From assembly GCF_964656455.1 (NCBI RefSeq), contig NC_135716.1:80502484-80566483 (forward strand): a stretch of DNA of 64,000 bases, in the 5' to 3' direction. Numbering within the stretch: position 1 is the stretch's first letter; every line of letters starts with the position of its first letter. Both the position numbers and the translations under genes were made by a program. The stretch is from Halichoerus grypus (Eukaryota; Chordata; Mammalia; Carnivora; Phocidae). Below, piece after piece: positions 1 through 12,079 of this stretch. The notes below the pieces were generated by a model, which saw nothing but the letters and a program-made list of their open reading frames with translations, did no database searches and was not told the origin of the DNA.

Positions 1-975
1 AACAGTCTATCACAAACAGCCAGGGGCTCTCCTGCTCTGCCCAGACACACCTGGGCAGCCTGGGACACAAGTGCAGGGATTCCACCACAGCCCTCTCCCA
101 CTGAGAGACACATATCAGCTGACCTTGAGAAATGCCTCCCACTTCTCAGGACACACCAGCAGGGACGAGTAAGAGTCCTAGGGAACCAGAAAAACCAAAC
201 AGATCAAAACAACATTGCAAAGACTCTGAAAATTAAACAGCTGTTGGAGCCACAGTCCACAAAAATAGTTTAAGACCATTTACTAAACCTAAACAGGGTG
301 ACTATCTGCTAAAATGTAAGATTTAAATAAGGCCCAGAGACTCCTGCCATAACAGATAAAATGTCCAGAATACAACTGAAATTCACCTGTCATCTGAGAA
401 CTAGGAAAATAACAACTCAAATGAAAAAAGACAATAAACTGATACTACCAATGATATTAATCAGATAGTGGAGTTATCTGACAAGGATTTTAAAGAAGCC
501 ATCATAAAAATGTTTCAACAATCAGTTACAAATTCTCTTGAAACAAAGGAAAAATTAAATCTCAGAAAAGAAAGAACAGATAAAAAAGAATGAAATGAAA
601 ATTATAGAACTGAAAAAGAGAATAATAGAAATGAAAATTAGCTTGATAAGCTCAATAGTAGAACAGAGATTAAGAGGATCAAATCAGTGAACTTTAGGTC
701 AGGATAATAAAATTCACCCATTATAACAAAGAAGAGAAAATAGATTTTAAAAGAAAAAATGAACAGAGCCTCAGAAACCTATGAGACAAAAGATTTAACA
801 TTCATATCATCAGAGTCCCATAAAGAAAACAGATGGGGAGGATGGGACATGGCAAAGGAATAGCTAAAGAAAAAAGAGCTGAAAAATTCACAAATCTGTC
901 AAAAAACACAAGCCTAAAGATCCAAAAAATTAAACAAACTTTAAATATGTTTAAAGTGCTGAAGTAATAGAACTC

Positions 976-1021
976 TCAGCCATTAAAAAACAAAAACAAA
1001 AACAAAAACTGTCAGCCATTA
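976..1021. repeat. Short (AAAAAC)n run flanked by a 10-bp duplication
   Basis: The word TCAGCCATTA occurs at 976-985 and again at 1012-1021, on either side of an A-rich AAAAAC run. This is either slippage or a very small A-tail insertion with a target duplication. Confidence 0.6.
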
Positions 1022-1478
1022 ATTCTATACCCAGCAAAACTATCCTGCAGAAATGAAGGAGAAAAAAGAATTCTCAAATAAAGGAAAACTAAGTAATTTG
1101 TCATTAACAGGTCAATCTTTAAAGATTGGATATAGACAATACTTCAAAGTGAAAGGAAATGATAGAAGAAAGAATAGAAGAAGAATCAGGAAGGAAGATG
1201 GAAAAACCGAAGAGTAGACATGGATACATACACTAGACAATCCTTTTCCTCATAAGTTGTATAAATTATATTTGATAATTGAAATAAAAGTCGTAACACC
1301 ATCTGATTCATAAGAAAATGATATTTAAAAGCACGGAAGGAAAATGAGACTAAATTGAAGTGAGGTTTCCACACTTTATTGCAAATGGTACAATATTAAT
1401 ATGAGTCAACTATTACAAGTCATATATATATGTATATTTTCATTCCCAGAGGAACCACTACAAAATCTATACAAAGAG

Positions 1479-1660
1479 GGGCACCTGGGTGGCTCAGATG
1501 ATTAAGCATCTGCCTTTGGATTAGATCATGATTCCAGGGTCCTGGGACTGAGCCCTATATCGAGAGCAGGGAGTCTGCTTATCCCTCTCCCTCTGCCCCT
1601 CCCTACCCCACTCATTTCCTCTCTCTCTTTCAAACAAATAAATAAAATATTTTTTAAAAA
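1479..1660 (+). mobile_element. SINEC (tRNA-Lys Can-SINE), diverged copy
   Basis: Head GGGGCACCTGGGTGGCTCAG, a CT-rich centre and an AATAAA-type A-rich tail. The 12-bp target duplication CTATACAAAGAG flanks it at 1467-1478 and 1661-1672. It inserted in the old L1. Confidence 0.95.
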
Positions 1661-4600
1661 CTATACAAAGAGATACACTAAAATACTAAGGATAAATCAA
1701 GTTGGAATCCTAAGATAATGTTCAAGTAGTCCATAAAGAAGGAAGGAAAAAAACCAGAGGATCAAGAACTTGAAAAAACGAAAAATAAAGTGACACTTTT
1801 AAGTACTAACACAACCAATAATCACCTAAATATAAATTGTCCAAATATACTAATCAAAAGAAAAAGATTAGCAGAGTGAAAAAATAAACATGATCCAACT
1901 ATATGATGCTTACAAAAAAACTCTCTTATTATATAATATAGGCAGAGTGAAAACAAAAAGATGGAAATAGATATATCATATAAACATTAATTTTTAAAAA
2001 AAAGAAGTAGTCGCTTTATTAATGTCTGATAAAGTAGACTTCAGAACAAAGAAAATTGCTAGAGACAAAGAAAGACATATATATTGATAAAAAAGATCAG
2101 TCCACCAGGAAGAAATAATGATCCTAAGGAAAGGAGAAATACACTAATCTACACATCCAGTTGACAGTTTCAACTGCCTCTCTCAGCAACTGATAGCACT
2201 ACTAGATAGAATTCTGCAAGGATATAAAGGACCTGAAAAACAAAGTCAACCAAGAGGATCTAATTGACTTATATACAGCATACTACATAGCAACAATAGA
2301 ATACACATTTTTTTTCAAATGTACCTGGAACAATCATTAAGATAGTCCATATGTTAGGTGATAAAACAAATGTTAACAAATTTAAGAGAATTAAAATCAT
2401 ACAGAGTGTGTTCTCTCTCCATGACAGAAATCAATAACAAAAGACAACAGAAAAATCTTCAAACTTAAATAATCCATGGATCAAAAAAGACTTCTCAACA
2501 GACAGTATGTTTAAAGACACAGAGCAGAATAAAAACAAAAATGCAATATTTCAAAATAGTAGGATGCTGTCAAAGTAGTAAAGAGGGACATTTATAGCAC
2601 TAAATACTTACATTAGAAACAAGAAAAGGCTTAAGTTCCTACCTCAAGAATCTAGGGAAAGAAAAGAAAAATAAATCTAAAGAAATCCCAAAGAAAGAAA
2701 TAATATAAAGGCAGATATCAATGGAATTGAAAACAGGAAAATAATAGAGAAGATCAGTGAAACAAAAAGCTAGTACTATGAAAACAACTAATAAAATTGA
2801 CAAACCTATAGCAAGACTGACAAAAATAAAGACAAAACTCACAAACAGGAGATATGACTACAGATCCTGTAGTCATTAAAAGATAATAAGAAAAATACTA
2901 TAAACAAATTTATATTAATACATTCTACAACTTAGAAGAAATAGACCAATTCTTTGAAAACCATAAACCACCAAAAGTCATCCAACATAAAAACAACAAT
3001 CTGAATAGTCCTATAATCATTAAAGACATTGAATTCACAATTAAAAATCTGCCAAGAGGGGGAAAAAGCAATCTCCAAGACAAAAGTTTTTACTAGACAG
3101 AATTCTACCAAACATTTAAAGAAAAACTGAAACTAATCCTACACAATCTCTTCCAGATAATAAAAAAGGAAGGAACACTTCCCAACACATTTTTGATGCC
3201 AATATTATCCTGAAAACAAAACCAAAGTTCAAATAATAATAATAATATTGATCAATATAGCTAATGAAGTTAGATGCAAAAATCCTCAGTAAAATATCAG
3301 CATATTAAATTTAGTAATGTATAAAAAGAATAATACCAATCGGATTGTTCCATGTATGCAAGGCTAGCTCAGTATTTGAAAATCAATCAACATATTCCAC
3401 CATATCAACAACAATAGAAAAAAAATCATATTAATTGATGCAGAGAAAACATCTAACAAAATACCATATTCATTCATGATAAAAATAAGAGAAATTAGGA
3501 ATAAAGGTGAATTACCTGATAAACAGCATCTAGTATCTACCAAAAAACCTACAGCTAACATCATTCTTAACAATGAAAAACTGAACACTTACCCCCTAAG
3601 ATCAGGAACACTTTTATTCAACATAGTACTGGAACTTCTGCCACTGCAAGAAAAAGAAAAAGAAACAAAAGCCATACGTATTAGAAAGAAGGAGATCAAA
3701 CTGTCTGTATCTATAGATGACATGATCGTCTATGTAGAAATCCAAACGAATATACCAAAAATCCCTTAGACATAAAAAGTAAGTTCAACAAAGTTTCAGG
3801 ATACAAGATCGGCACCCCCCAAAAGAATAAATCTCATTTCTACATACTAGTAATGAACATTTAGCAACTAAAATTAAAACAAATTACCATTTATAATCAC
3901 TCTAAAGAAAATGAAATACTTAGATATATACTTAACAAAACATGTACAGACACTGTATACTGCAAATTACAAAATACTAATGAAAGAAATAAAAGAAGAC
4001 ACAAATAAATGGAGAGATATACCATGTTCATGAACTGGAAAATTCAACATAGTAAATAAAGATGTCAAGTCTCCCCAAATGGGTCTGTAGGTTAATTTAA
4101 TTCTTATCCTATACCTAGCAGGTTTTATTATAGATAGACAGGCTTATTCTAAAAATTTTATAGAAAGCCACAAACAAAGGTAAAACAATCTTGAAAAAAA
4201 GAAGTGGGAAGAAGCACTCTATCTGGTATCAAGTCTTATAGCTACAATAATCAAGATAGTGAAGTGTTGCAAAGGGACAAACACATAGATCAATCAAATA
4301 AAACAGAGAACCTAGAAATAGAATCAGAAAAATATTCTCAAATGACTTTTGACAAAGGTGCAGAAGTAATTCCGTGAAGGAAAGCTAACATTCTCAAGAA
4401 ATGATACTGATAAAACTGACATCTGGGGGTGAGGGGGAATTAATTAATCTCAACCTAAACCTCTTATACAAAAAATAATTCAAACTGGATCCTAAACCTA
4501 AGTGTAAAATACACAACTATAAAATTTTTATAAAAGACACAGGAGAATATTTTTAGGATCTAAGGTTAGGAAAAGAGTTCTTAAACTTGACACCAAAAGC

Positions 4601-5306
4601 CTATCCATTAAAGGAAAAGTTGATAAACTGGACCTCATCAAAACTGAACACTTTTGTTCTGTGAAAGCCCATGTGAAGAGGATGAAAAGACAAGCTACAG
4701 ACTGGGAGAAAATATTGGCAAACCATGTATCAGACAAAGGATTAGTATCTAGAATATATAAAGATCTCTCAAAATTCAACAGTAAATAATAATAATTCTA
4801 TTAAATATGAACAAAAACATGAAGAGGATGTACTGAAGAGGATATACACATGGCAAATAAACACATGAAAAGATGGTCAATATGATTAGCCATTAGAGAA
4901 ATGAAAATTTAAACCGCTATGAGATTAGTATACACTAATCAGAATGTCCAAGATGAAAAAAGTAACAACACCAAATGTTGACAAAGATGTGGAGAAACTG
5001 GGTCATTCATACATTGCTGGTGGGAATGTAAAATGGTATAGTCATTCTTAAAACAATTTGGCAGTTTCTTATGAAATTAAGCATTAAACTACCACACAAC
5101 TGAGCAATTGTACTTTTGGACATATATCCCAGAGAAATGAAAACCTATGTTTTCAAAAACCTGTACACAATGTTATAGCAGCTTTATTTGTAACAGCCAA
5201 ACACTAGAATCAGTCCAAATACCCTTCGGCAAGTGAATGAATTAAAAAAATATGGTACAGACATACTATAGAACAATATCCAGCAATAAAAAACAACAAA
5301 CTATTA

Positions 5307-5509
5307 GGGTGCCTAGGTGGCTCAGTCAGTTGATTGTCCAACTCTTGATTTTGGCTCAGGTCATGATCTCAGGGTCATGAGATTGAGCCCTGCATCAGGC
5401 TCCAAGGTCAGCACAAAGTCTGCTTGAGATCCTCTTTCCCTCTGCCCCTCCCCACTGGCTCTCTCTCTCTGTCTCTCTCTAAAATAAATAAAATATTTAA
5501 AAAAACAAC
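5307..5509 (+). mobile_element. SINEC copy in the L1 3' region
   Basis: Head GGGTGCCTAGGTGGCTCAGT, a CT-rich body with (CT)n, and an A-rich tail that merges with ACA repeats. An imperfect target duplication lies at about 5292-5306 and 5510-5526. It is diverged from the younger copies in this window. Confidence 0.93.
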
Positions 5510-5820
5510 AACAACAGCAAATTATTGATATATGCAACAACTTGAATCCCACAATGCGCTGAGTGAAAAAAAGCAATCCCAAAATCTTCATACTGGTGAT
5601 TCTATGCATATAATATTTTGGTATGGCAAAATTCCAGAAATAGAGGACAGATTAGTGGTTGCCAAGGACCAGAAGAGAAGGGGGAGAGAGACAGAGGGAA
5701 GTGGGTATGGTTATAGAAGAGCAACAGGAGGGATCCTTGTGGGGAAGGAACATTTTAGTGTCTTAACTGTGGTGGTGTACATAGGAGCCACACAGATATT
5801 AAAAATATATAGAACAAATA

Positions 5821-6054
5821 GGGCGCCTGGGTGGCTCAGTTGGTTGAGCGACTGCCTTCGGCTCAGGTCATGATCCTGGAGTCCCTGGATCGAGTCCCAC
5901 ATCGGGCTCCCTGCTCGGCAGGGAGTCTGCTTCTCCCTCTGACCCTCCCCCCTCTCATGTGCTCTCTCTCTCTCATTCTCTCTCTCTCAAATAAATAAAT
6001 AAAATCTTTAAAAAAAATAAAAATAAAAAAATAAAAAAAAAAATAAAAAAAAAT
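5821..6054 (+). mobile_element. SINEC copy with long A-rich tail
   Basis: Head GGGCGCCTGGGTGGCTCAGT. The tail of repeated A(n)T units reaches 6054. An exact 20-bp target duplication lies at 5801-5820 and 6055-6074, which fixes both ends. Confidence 0.97.
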
Positions 6055-6230
6055 AAAAATATATAGAACAAATAAACATGTGCACAAATTAGTGCAAGTA
6101 AAACTGAATAAGGTGTACGAATTGTGTCAATATTAATATCCTAGCTGAGATATTATACTATAGTCTTGCAGAATGTCATCATTGTGGGAAACTGGGTAAA
6201 GAGTATATGTGATCTCTCACATTGTTTTTT

Positions 6231-6422
6231 TTTTTTTTTAAGATTTTATTTATTTATTTGAGAGAGAGAATGAGAGACAGAGAGCATGAGAGGGAGGAGG
6301 GTCAGAGGGAGAAGCAGACTCCCTGCCGAGCAGGGAGCCCGATGCGGGACTCGATCCCGGGACTCCAGGATCATGACCTGAGCCGAAGGCAGTCGCTTAA
6401 CCAACTGAGCCACCCAGGCGCC
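6231..6422 (-). mobile_element. SINEC copy, inverted relative to the one at 5821
   Basis: The T-rich tail comes first and the reverse complement of the SINE head ends at 6422. The target duplication CTCTCACATTGTTTTTT flanks it at 6214-6230 and 6423-6439. It inserted in the L1 3' UTR. Confidence 0.96.
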
Positions 6423-6569
6423 CTCTCACATTGTTTTTTATAACTACATGTGAATCTACAACTATCTCAATAAAAATTTTAGTTAAATTAAAAAAAAAAA
6501 AACTGTGGTCCACATTGGGTCAGAGTTCTGAGCTGAGTTCCTGTTTGGCCCAGAGAGAGCCCCCTCACA

Positions 6570-6595
6570 AACACACACACACGCACACACACACA
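6570..6595. repeat. (CA)n microsatellite
   Basis: About 13 CA units with a single CG interruption. Confidence 0.9.
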
Positions 6596-6947
6596 GGTTC
6601 TTGGTGGCCCAGGTGCAAAACAGAAGGGTATGATTAGCATGACATCATGGCCTCTGTGAGAACCAACTACCATATCTGCTATTGTTGATGCACAAAGATG
6701 AGGTTATAGTTAGAGTGAACTTATTGTCCAGGCTTAAAAAATCAGTATACACTCTGACACAGAGTTTGAAGATGGAACACAGTCTTAGAAAACATAAGGT
6801 ATATGTTGGAATGGATTTTTAAGAACTCTCTTTAAGGATAAGAAATCAAAATTTCTTCATATTCCTTGTATCTATTATAAGTAGAAGTAAAAAAATAATA
6901 ATAAAACAAAATCAAACTGTAGGATAAAAAGTCTTCCTCTACAAACA
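6596..6947. other. Unique sequence, nothing recognised
   Basis: AT-rich sequence between the L1 poly(A) tail and a MIR. No frame, RNA or repeat was recognised. Confidence 0.4.
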
Positions 6948-7125
6948 TTTATCTGGTAACTCCTCTGTAACAGGCACTGATGTGGGCCCTTATATGCATT
7001 ATCTAATTTAACTTCCGGTTACACGAAGAAGTAGAGAGTGTTATCCTCATATTAGAGGTGAGAAAACTGAGGTTTGGAGTAGTTAAGTAACCAAGTAACC
7101 ATACTTGTCTCTCACATAGCAAATT
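6948..7125 (-). mobile_element. MIR (ancient tRNA-derived SINE)
   Basis: Shows the antisense MIR order: a 'CAGGCACTGATGTGGG' block, then 'TTATCCTCATATTAGAGGTGAGAAAACTGAGG', then a 'TTAAGTAACC' block. It is diverged, with no detectable target duplication. Confidence 0.75.
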
Positions 7126-8739
7126 AAGAATTCTCTACTTGGAACCTGTTGCCTGTTCCCATGGGACTTATATAAAAATCAATAATGTGAGAAGGTAGAG
7201 AGAATTGTTTTGAACTGAAGGTTTCTGCATTCCCTGCAACTTCTTTGCTAAAACGTTACAATGATCACAGAAAGTAATTGAAGATTCCTATTCCTTAGCA
7301 TTTCACCAGTGAAGAGAGTAGAGGGGTGGGGCTAATCCTATATTTGTCTTTGGAGGTACAGGGGATTGCTCAGAACCATCCTCACCTTACCCAAGGGTTT
7401 TAGCCCCATCTCCTTTAGCAAACAACCAGGCCAAGCTGCTGACAACCCATTTGCCAAATAGGATGTTGGTTCTCTCCATAAGTTGTGGCCCAACTTCTGG
7501 CAAATTCATCAAAATACACTGAGAGAGGAACAGAGTGCCCTTATTAACCTATTCAAAGTACAGGGATGTACCTAAAATTCTTTCAAAATGCAAGTGCTCC
7601 TGACGATGGCCAAACACTGGGTCAGATGACTTCAAACATTTTCACAAATCTCCACATGAAGCTGCACTTACTGAAATCTTACACTGACAACTCAGAGTTT
7701 CTCCCAAGCCTGCTCAGATCCTGTATATTGGCCAAATTCTGCCCTCAGATATGCACACAGGGCTCCTCCTGATTTCCATTTAAAGACTTTTGCAAAACTA
7801 GTCCCTACTTGAGGGTTAGGGAAGCTCTGCCAGCATCTGAGGATGACGCCCGCCAGTTGAAATTTTCTAGACGCGACGGTTTAAATGGCTTGTGACTGCA
7901 CTGGAAACACGTCTACATTTCATTTTAATTATTGGTGATGACAACACAAGCTCTGCCATCGTTTTGTATTTTCCCTCTCTACCATCTATTTCAAAATGAC
8001 TTTGCCTTAGCCTATTGGCCGATTTCTACTTAATGAATGTTCAGAACCCAAATCCTTAAGATCTCATCATGCCCTGCCAGAAGAGAGAACTGAAGCAACA
8101 CAGTTAAATGGGAAAGGTAACAGCTCCTCCAGACACGCTAGAGCGAACAACTGAAGAAGGAGAATAGTTCCCATTCCTTAAAAAATGGGAGAAGAAGCGC
8201 ATCCACCATATAGGCAAGGAAACCTGTTCTTTCAGCCCCCAAGCACTTAGCTGGGCCTTTCTGGGAACCCAGGAAGGAAACACATTCTTGGCTGGCATTC
8301 AGGGACAGAAAGCAATGCACTTTTAGAAACAGGGCTGCCTGCTTCCCTCTGGGAAAATCAAAGTCTCAACACTTTCGCAGACTGGTGCAGGCCTGTGGGG
8401 CATTGAGCGCTGGTGGGGAGCTTGGAACTTTCAACCTACTGCACAGAAACTCGCACATGCCTTTCGCACCATTAACAAAAACAGCGTCTTGTTTCCAATG
8501 TGGCTGTAGATAATGAAATTAGCCCCCAAATTACCATAAAGTGGAACAAGTAAACACAAAAGCAGGAGCTAGGTTTTCAGGCGTTCCCCTCCCTCTCCCC
8601 CTCACAGACCAGTACTGTCTATGGCTTCTCGCTGTTTAAATTCAAAGCAATGCTTCTGTTTTTCTAAGTCGCTATTTTGACCCCAAGCAGATAAAGAGCA
8701 CTAAATGACACATTCAGCAGAGTTGCTGTGCTCTTGCAG
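7126..8739. other. Non-repetitive region upstream of the first CpG island
   Basis: About 1.6 kb in which I recognise no transposon. It contains isolated CpGs (around 7848-7880 and 8390-8480) and, at 8511-8556, a cluster of homeodomain-type and FOX-type words: TAATGAAATTAG, CCAAATTACC and GTAAACA. No splice-supported exon is visible. Lack of repeats next to a CpG island suggests regulatory DNA, but this is inference. Confidence 0.4.
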
Positions 8740-9080
8740 AGCCGCTCTGTTTACATCAGGAAACCCAGCCGGGTGGGGACTGGGGGGTGGGCCGGCGGAG
8801 GCGGCCGGGGCGCCGGCCTCCCTCGCGCTTGCCGCCGCGCTCGGCTGGCTTGGCCGCGCTGGCCCCTGGCGCTCGGCAGCTGACTCCATCCAGATGTGCC
8901 GCGGCTCCAGAGTGGCTGCCGCGCGCAGTAAATGGGCATCGGAGGCTCGTCAATCTGGGCCAGAGCAATTGCGGTCTCGCGGGCCGCCCCACTGGCACTC
9001 GGAAACGTGCGCCCGGGAGGGGACCGTGCGGGGGGCGCTCTCTGGGCGCGGGGAGGGCCCGAGCTAATGACCGACCCGGG
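8740..9080. promoter_or_regulatory. CpG island 1 (candidate promoter or poised enhancer)
   Basis: GC-rich and rich in CpG, unlike the AT-rich flanks. It includes a run of GGC/GCC words (8790-8850) and further CpG clusters at 8897-9060. No TATA box or clear splice donor was found, so direction is unknown. Overlapping open frames up to 120 aa here are low-complexity Ala/Gly/Arg/Pro translations, as expected of a GC-rich island, and match no family I know. A developmental gene's alternative promoter or a lncRNA promoter are both possible. Confidence 0.65.
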
Positions 9081-9260
9081 AAATGTTCCTGATACATTTG
9101 TACATTTCCTTGTAAATGTTTTACACTTTAAAAGAAAGGGGAATGCTGTACATCATTTGGAAATGTTGGCTGTCTATAGGTCCCTGTGGATATTCCTGGG
9201 TTAGTACGACTTGTAACCAGAGCAAGAGAAACATAAAAAAGCTGGGAAACGCTGCCAATT
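9081..9260. promoter_or_regulatory. AT-rich motif cluster next to CpG island 1
   Basis: The word AAATGT or its complement ACATTT appears at 9081, 9094, 9102, 9114 and 9161. A GGAATGCT word resembling a TEAD (MCAT) site is at 9140-9147. No repeat family was recognised. Binding is inferred from word similarity only. Confidence 0.3.
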
Positions 9261-10889
9261 AGTCATTACGGGGAGATTGTAAAAACAAGAGAAAGAGAAA
9301 GAGGAGGGAGCAGAAGGAATAAAAGAAGAATAAAATGCCCCAGGAAAAAAAAAATTAAAGAAATTAGATGTGTTTTTGTGGTGTTCCCCGAATAGAACGA
9401 GGGAGCAGGACAGCTAGCTGCCTTCTAATCAGAAGCGACCTGTAAACCAGCGAATCCCCAGTGCAGCCCCGGAAGGACCCTGCGCGTCCTGAAACTATCC
9501 CTCTTTGCTGTCCCTGTAAAACTCAAGCTGGATCAGTGGGCAGGCAGTGTGCTTTGCAGCAGGACCCAATTGTGCAAAATCCAAGTTAGACGTTTATTTC
9601 TGATTGCCTGCCGCCTACACGGTCGTTGCTAGCTAAGTTATAATAAAAAGAAGACAGGAACCATTTTTTTTAAACAGTCACAAGTCCCTAGCAGCCACCA
9701 GCTTCAATCAGACTGTGGCCATGCCTTCTGAAAACTGTTTTTAATTTTATGGTAATTCTGGTTGAAATTCTCCTCCCCCCCCCCCCCCCCCCCCCGCATT
9801 TTGCCAGACTCAGGAATCCAGGAACAGTAACATCGCAAGCTCAAATGGATCTGGGTGAGCCTCCCAGTCCTTCTGCAGTGACTTTATTGACCCTGTTCAG
9901 GACTTAACATAAACAAAGAGATAAGGTGCACCCCAAAGTTAAGATTGCAGGCAAAAGCCCAGGATGGGCAATGCTTCTTCTAGGGTTGGGTTGTGATGGC
10001 TCAAGAACCCCCAGGATGTGGGGTAGGGGGAGAAGGCTGGAGAATGGGAGAGGAAGCTGGGGCTCAGTCCTCAGGGACTGGGGGCAAATGTTGCTGGCCA
10101 GAGAAGAACTGCTTATCTCAGCAGCAAGAGGATCCCGGCATCCAGCCAGGCTTCTTCATCCCACAAGATTTTAGTCCCCACCTCCTCTGAGTCATGAGGA
10201 AGGCCACATGTGCCTTAGATCCACTCCCTGGCAAGGGTACAATTTGCTAATCAGCTGGGGTCCTTCTTGGTATCTGGCTACAAGTTAGCAGATGCACTGT
10301 GCAGCTTTACCAGTACAAAATATCTTGCATAAGATCTGCTTCAAAAACAATTATATGAGCAAATTATCTTGGCATCTAGCTACAGATTTTTTAAATCTAG
10401 TAGCAAGATCTCAAAAAAATGATTAAACCACAAGCACTATTTTAAAATAACATTAAACCGGATAAGAGATGAAGAATTCTTATAGAAACATCAAGAACAT
10501 ACTCTACTCCCTGAACACAAAACATCTTCACATGTATGACTTAATTATAGTAAAAATTATTTATCTAGAAGGATTTTTACCTTCATAACACATGGCTAGA
10601 AATCTGTCAGTGGAAAGGTTATAATCAGAAACTAACTGGAAAATCCTTGTAATCTGGGTCCCAGATCTACCGCTCACATGGGCCACAGTGCCTAGGCTCA
10701 CTGAACTAATGGCAGGATCCACAACACATTGATTGTGTCTCTTCTGAACTGAGGACTCAAACATAATAGCGTGTTTTTTCTGGCAAGCCTGTTCCAGCTA
10801 CTGCTAATTCTCTGTTGCTTCTCTGTATATGAAGCTCCCTCCAGCTTCTCTGTCTCTGCCGGACACCCCTTCCTGACAGACATCTCATC
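9261..10889. other. Non-repetitive region, no gene recognised
   Basis: Contains a purine-rich stretch (about 9280-9360), a C21 tract at 9775-9795, and otherwise ordinary sequence. Open frames of 60-82 aa here show no recognisable domain. Confidence 0.4.
9775..9795. repeat. Poly(C) tract, C21
   Basis: Twenty-one consecutive C residues. The complementary strand is a pure G run, a candidate for quadruplex structure and for length polymorphism. Confidence 0.95.
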
Positions 10890-11640
10890 TCTTTAAAGCT
10901 TCCATCCCTCACCTCTTGCGTGATGGTGGTTGACCCCATGACTGAGATCTGGGCCTTCTCCTCTTCTCTCTACATATTGCATTCCTCAACAATTATCTTG
11001 TACTCACAGTTTATACTAATGACTTTGAAATTTAAATCTTGACGTCCTCCTCAGGTTTATTCTTCCGGCTGAAATGAGACATTTCATTTCATTTGAATTT
11101 CACATCATCATTCGAAATTCAGTACCTCAGCAAGCAAATGCATTATCTTCCTTCCCAAACTCGACTAACTCAGCCGTCCTGACTCTAACTTCTCCCAAAG
11201 ATGACATCACACTCTCAGTAACACAGGCCCTCATTCGTGTTCTAATTTCTGTAGCAGCCCTCTGAGTGTCAGGCCCTGCCCCATGCTTGGAAATGTGAGG
11301 GTGGACAAGGCCAGCCAGCAGCTCTCCACTCATGGCCCACTCAGCACAGCCCTGCCATGCCAATCACACCACCATTACAGCACAGCCGAATCCCCTGTTC
11401 AAAGCCTTGCAGTCCTTCCCCTCTGCTTTAATATGAAAAAGATTGTGCTTCTTAATCTTGAAAATCTGCATGGCCAGAGCCAACCTGCTCTTCCACTGTG
11501 CCCTTCAGTCCCCTCAGGAGATGTCCCTGGGTGGAGACCCTTGTCCTCCCATTTCCTGACTGTGGGGGCAGCCCTACTGCCAGCCTGCTGGAGACCTTGT
11601 CTTGGAGAGCTGGTCCTTCTACACATCAGCTTCTAGAAGA
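10890..11640 (+). mobile_element. L2 LINE relic, diverged
   Basis: Phrases such as 'CTCCTCTTCTCTCTACATATTG', 'GACTTTGAAATTTAAATCTTGACG' and, further on, 'CAAAGCCTTGCAGTCC' and 'AAAATCTGCATGGCC' follow the order of the L2 3' region on the + strand. Very diverged. The part after 11240 is uncertain, as are the edges. Confidence 0.5.
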
Positions 11641-12079
11641 AGGATTAAACGCTTCCCTTCTCTCTAGTAGGGGAAATTCGAGCCAAACCTTAAAATCAAA
11701 ATTAAGTCTACAGCCCTCCACAAGGACCCACCCCCACACCACACATCACTGGGGAGACCTCATCCACAGTGCACTTTGTTGATGCTCTGCTTGTCTCCCT
11801 GCAACATCTTTATTCCCCAGGTGCCAGGCCGTTTCCAGCTTCCGCTGACAGCCTCCTCTAGTCTTATGCTCCCCTCAAAATACCCAATTTGAGGGTGCTT
11901 TCTGCCAGGAAAACTGACATTCTGACTGAAATAAAAGAACTCTGTATATCGTATCACTATACGTCCTCAATCCCCAGCACAACTCCTGACAAGTAACAGG
12001 TGACTGAGGGCAGTTTGTCAAGCACATGCACAAATGACCAGCAGATACACACTGATATATAAGTCTTCAGTGTAACTTG
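11641..12079. other. Unique sequence, nothing recognised
   Basis: Ordinary composition with no clear repeat, RNA or exon. Confidence 0.35.

Larger units (their letters stand above)
1..6502 (+). mobile_element. Old decayed L1 (L1M-type), 5' part missing, interrupted by four SINEs
   Basis: An A-rich L1 relic runs along the + strand in normal order: ORF1-like coding sequence (about 450-1380), the linker (about 1680-2150), ORF2 remnants (about 2200-4900) and a 3' UTR that ends in poly(A) at 6490-6502. Reverse transcriptase remnants are readable at 3476-3769. There the frame passes from a motif like 'NEKLNTYPLRSGT' to a decayed catalytic box, 'IDDMIVY', in place of the usual FADDMIVY. The frame is broken by many stops and indels, so no functional ORF2 remains. 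Established: ORF2 of the L1 family encodes an endonuclease and reverse transcriptase. Inferred: one element of a mid-age L1M subfamily, because all four SINEs interrupt it and its 3' end is continuous across them. The exact subfamily and the 5' end, which lies outside the window, are not known. Confidence 0.85.

Noticed and set aside
3476..3769. 97-aa frame as a possible functional reverse transcriptase gene
   Set aside because: It is a broken fragment of an old L1 ORF2 with a decayed catalytic box and stops on either side.
5821..5960. SINE heads as possible tRNA genes
   Set aside because: The tRNA-Lys-related part is a diverged SINE promoter that does not fold as a full tRNA, and the CT-rich body and A tail follow directly.
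8705..9204. Overlapping 80-120-aa frames on both strands in CpG island 1
   Set aside because: GC-rich DNA has few stops; frames overlap on both strands, are Ala/Gly/Arg/Pro-rich and match no family.
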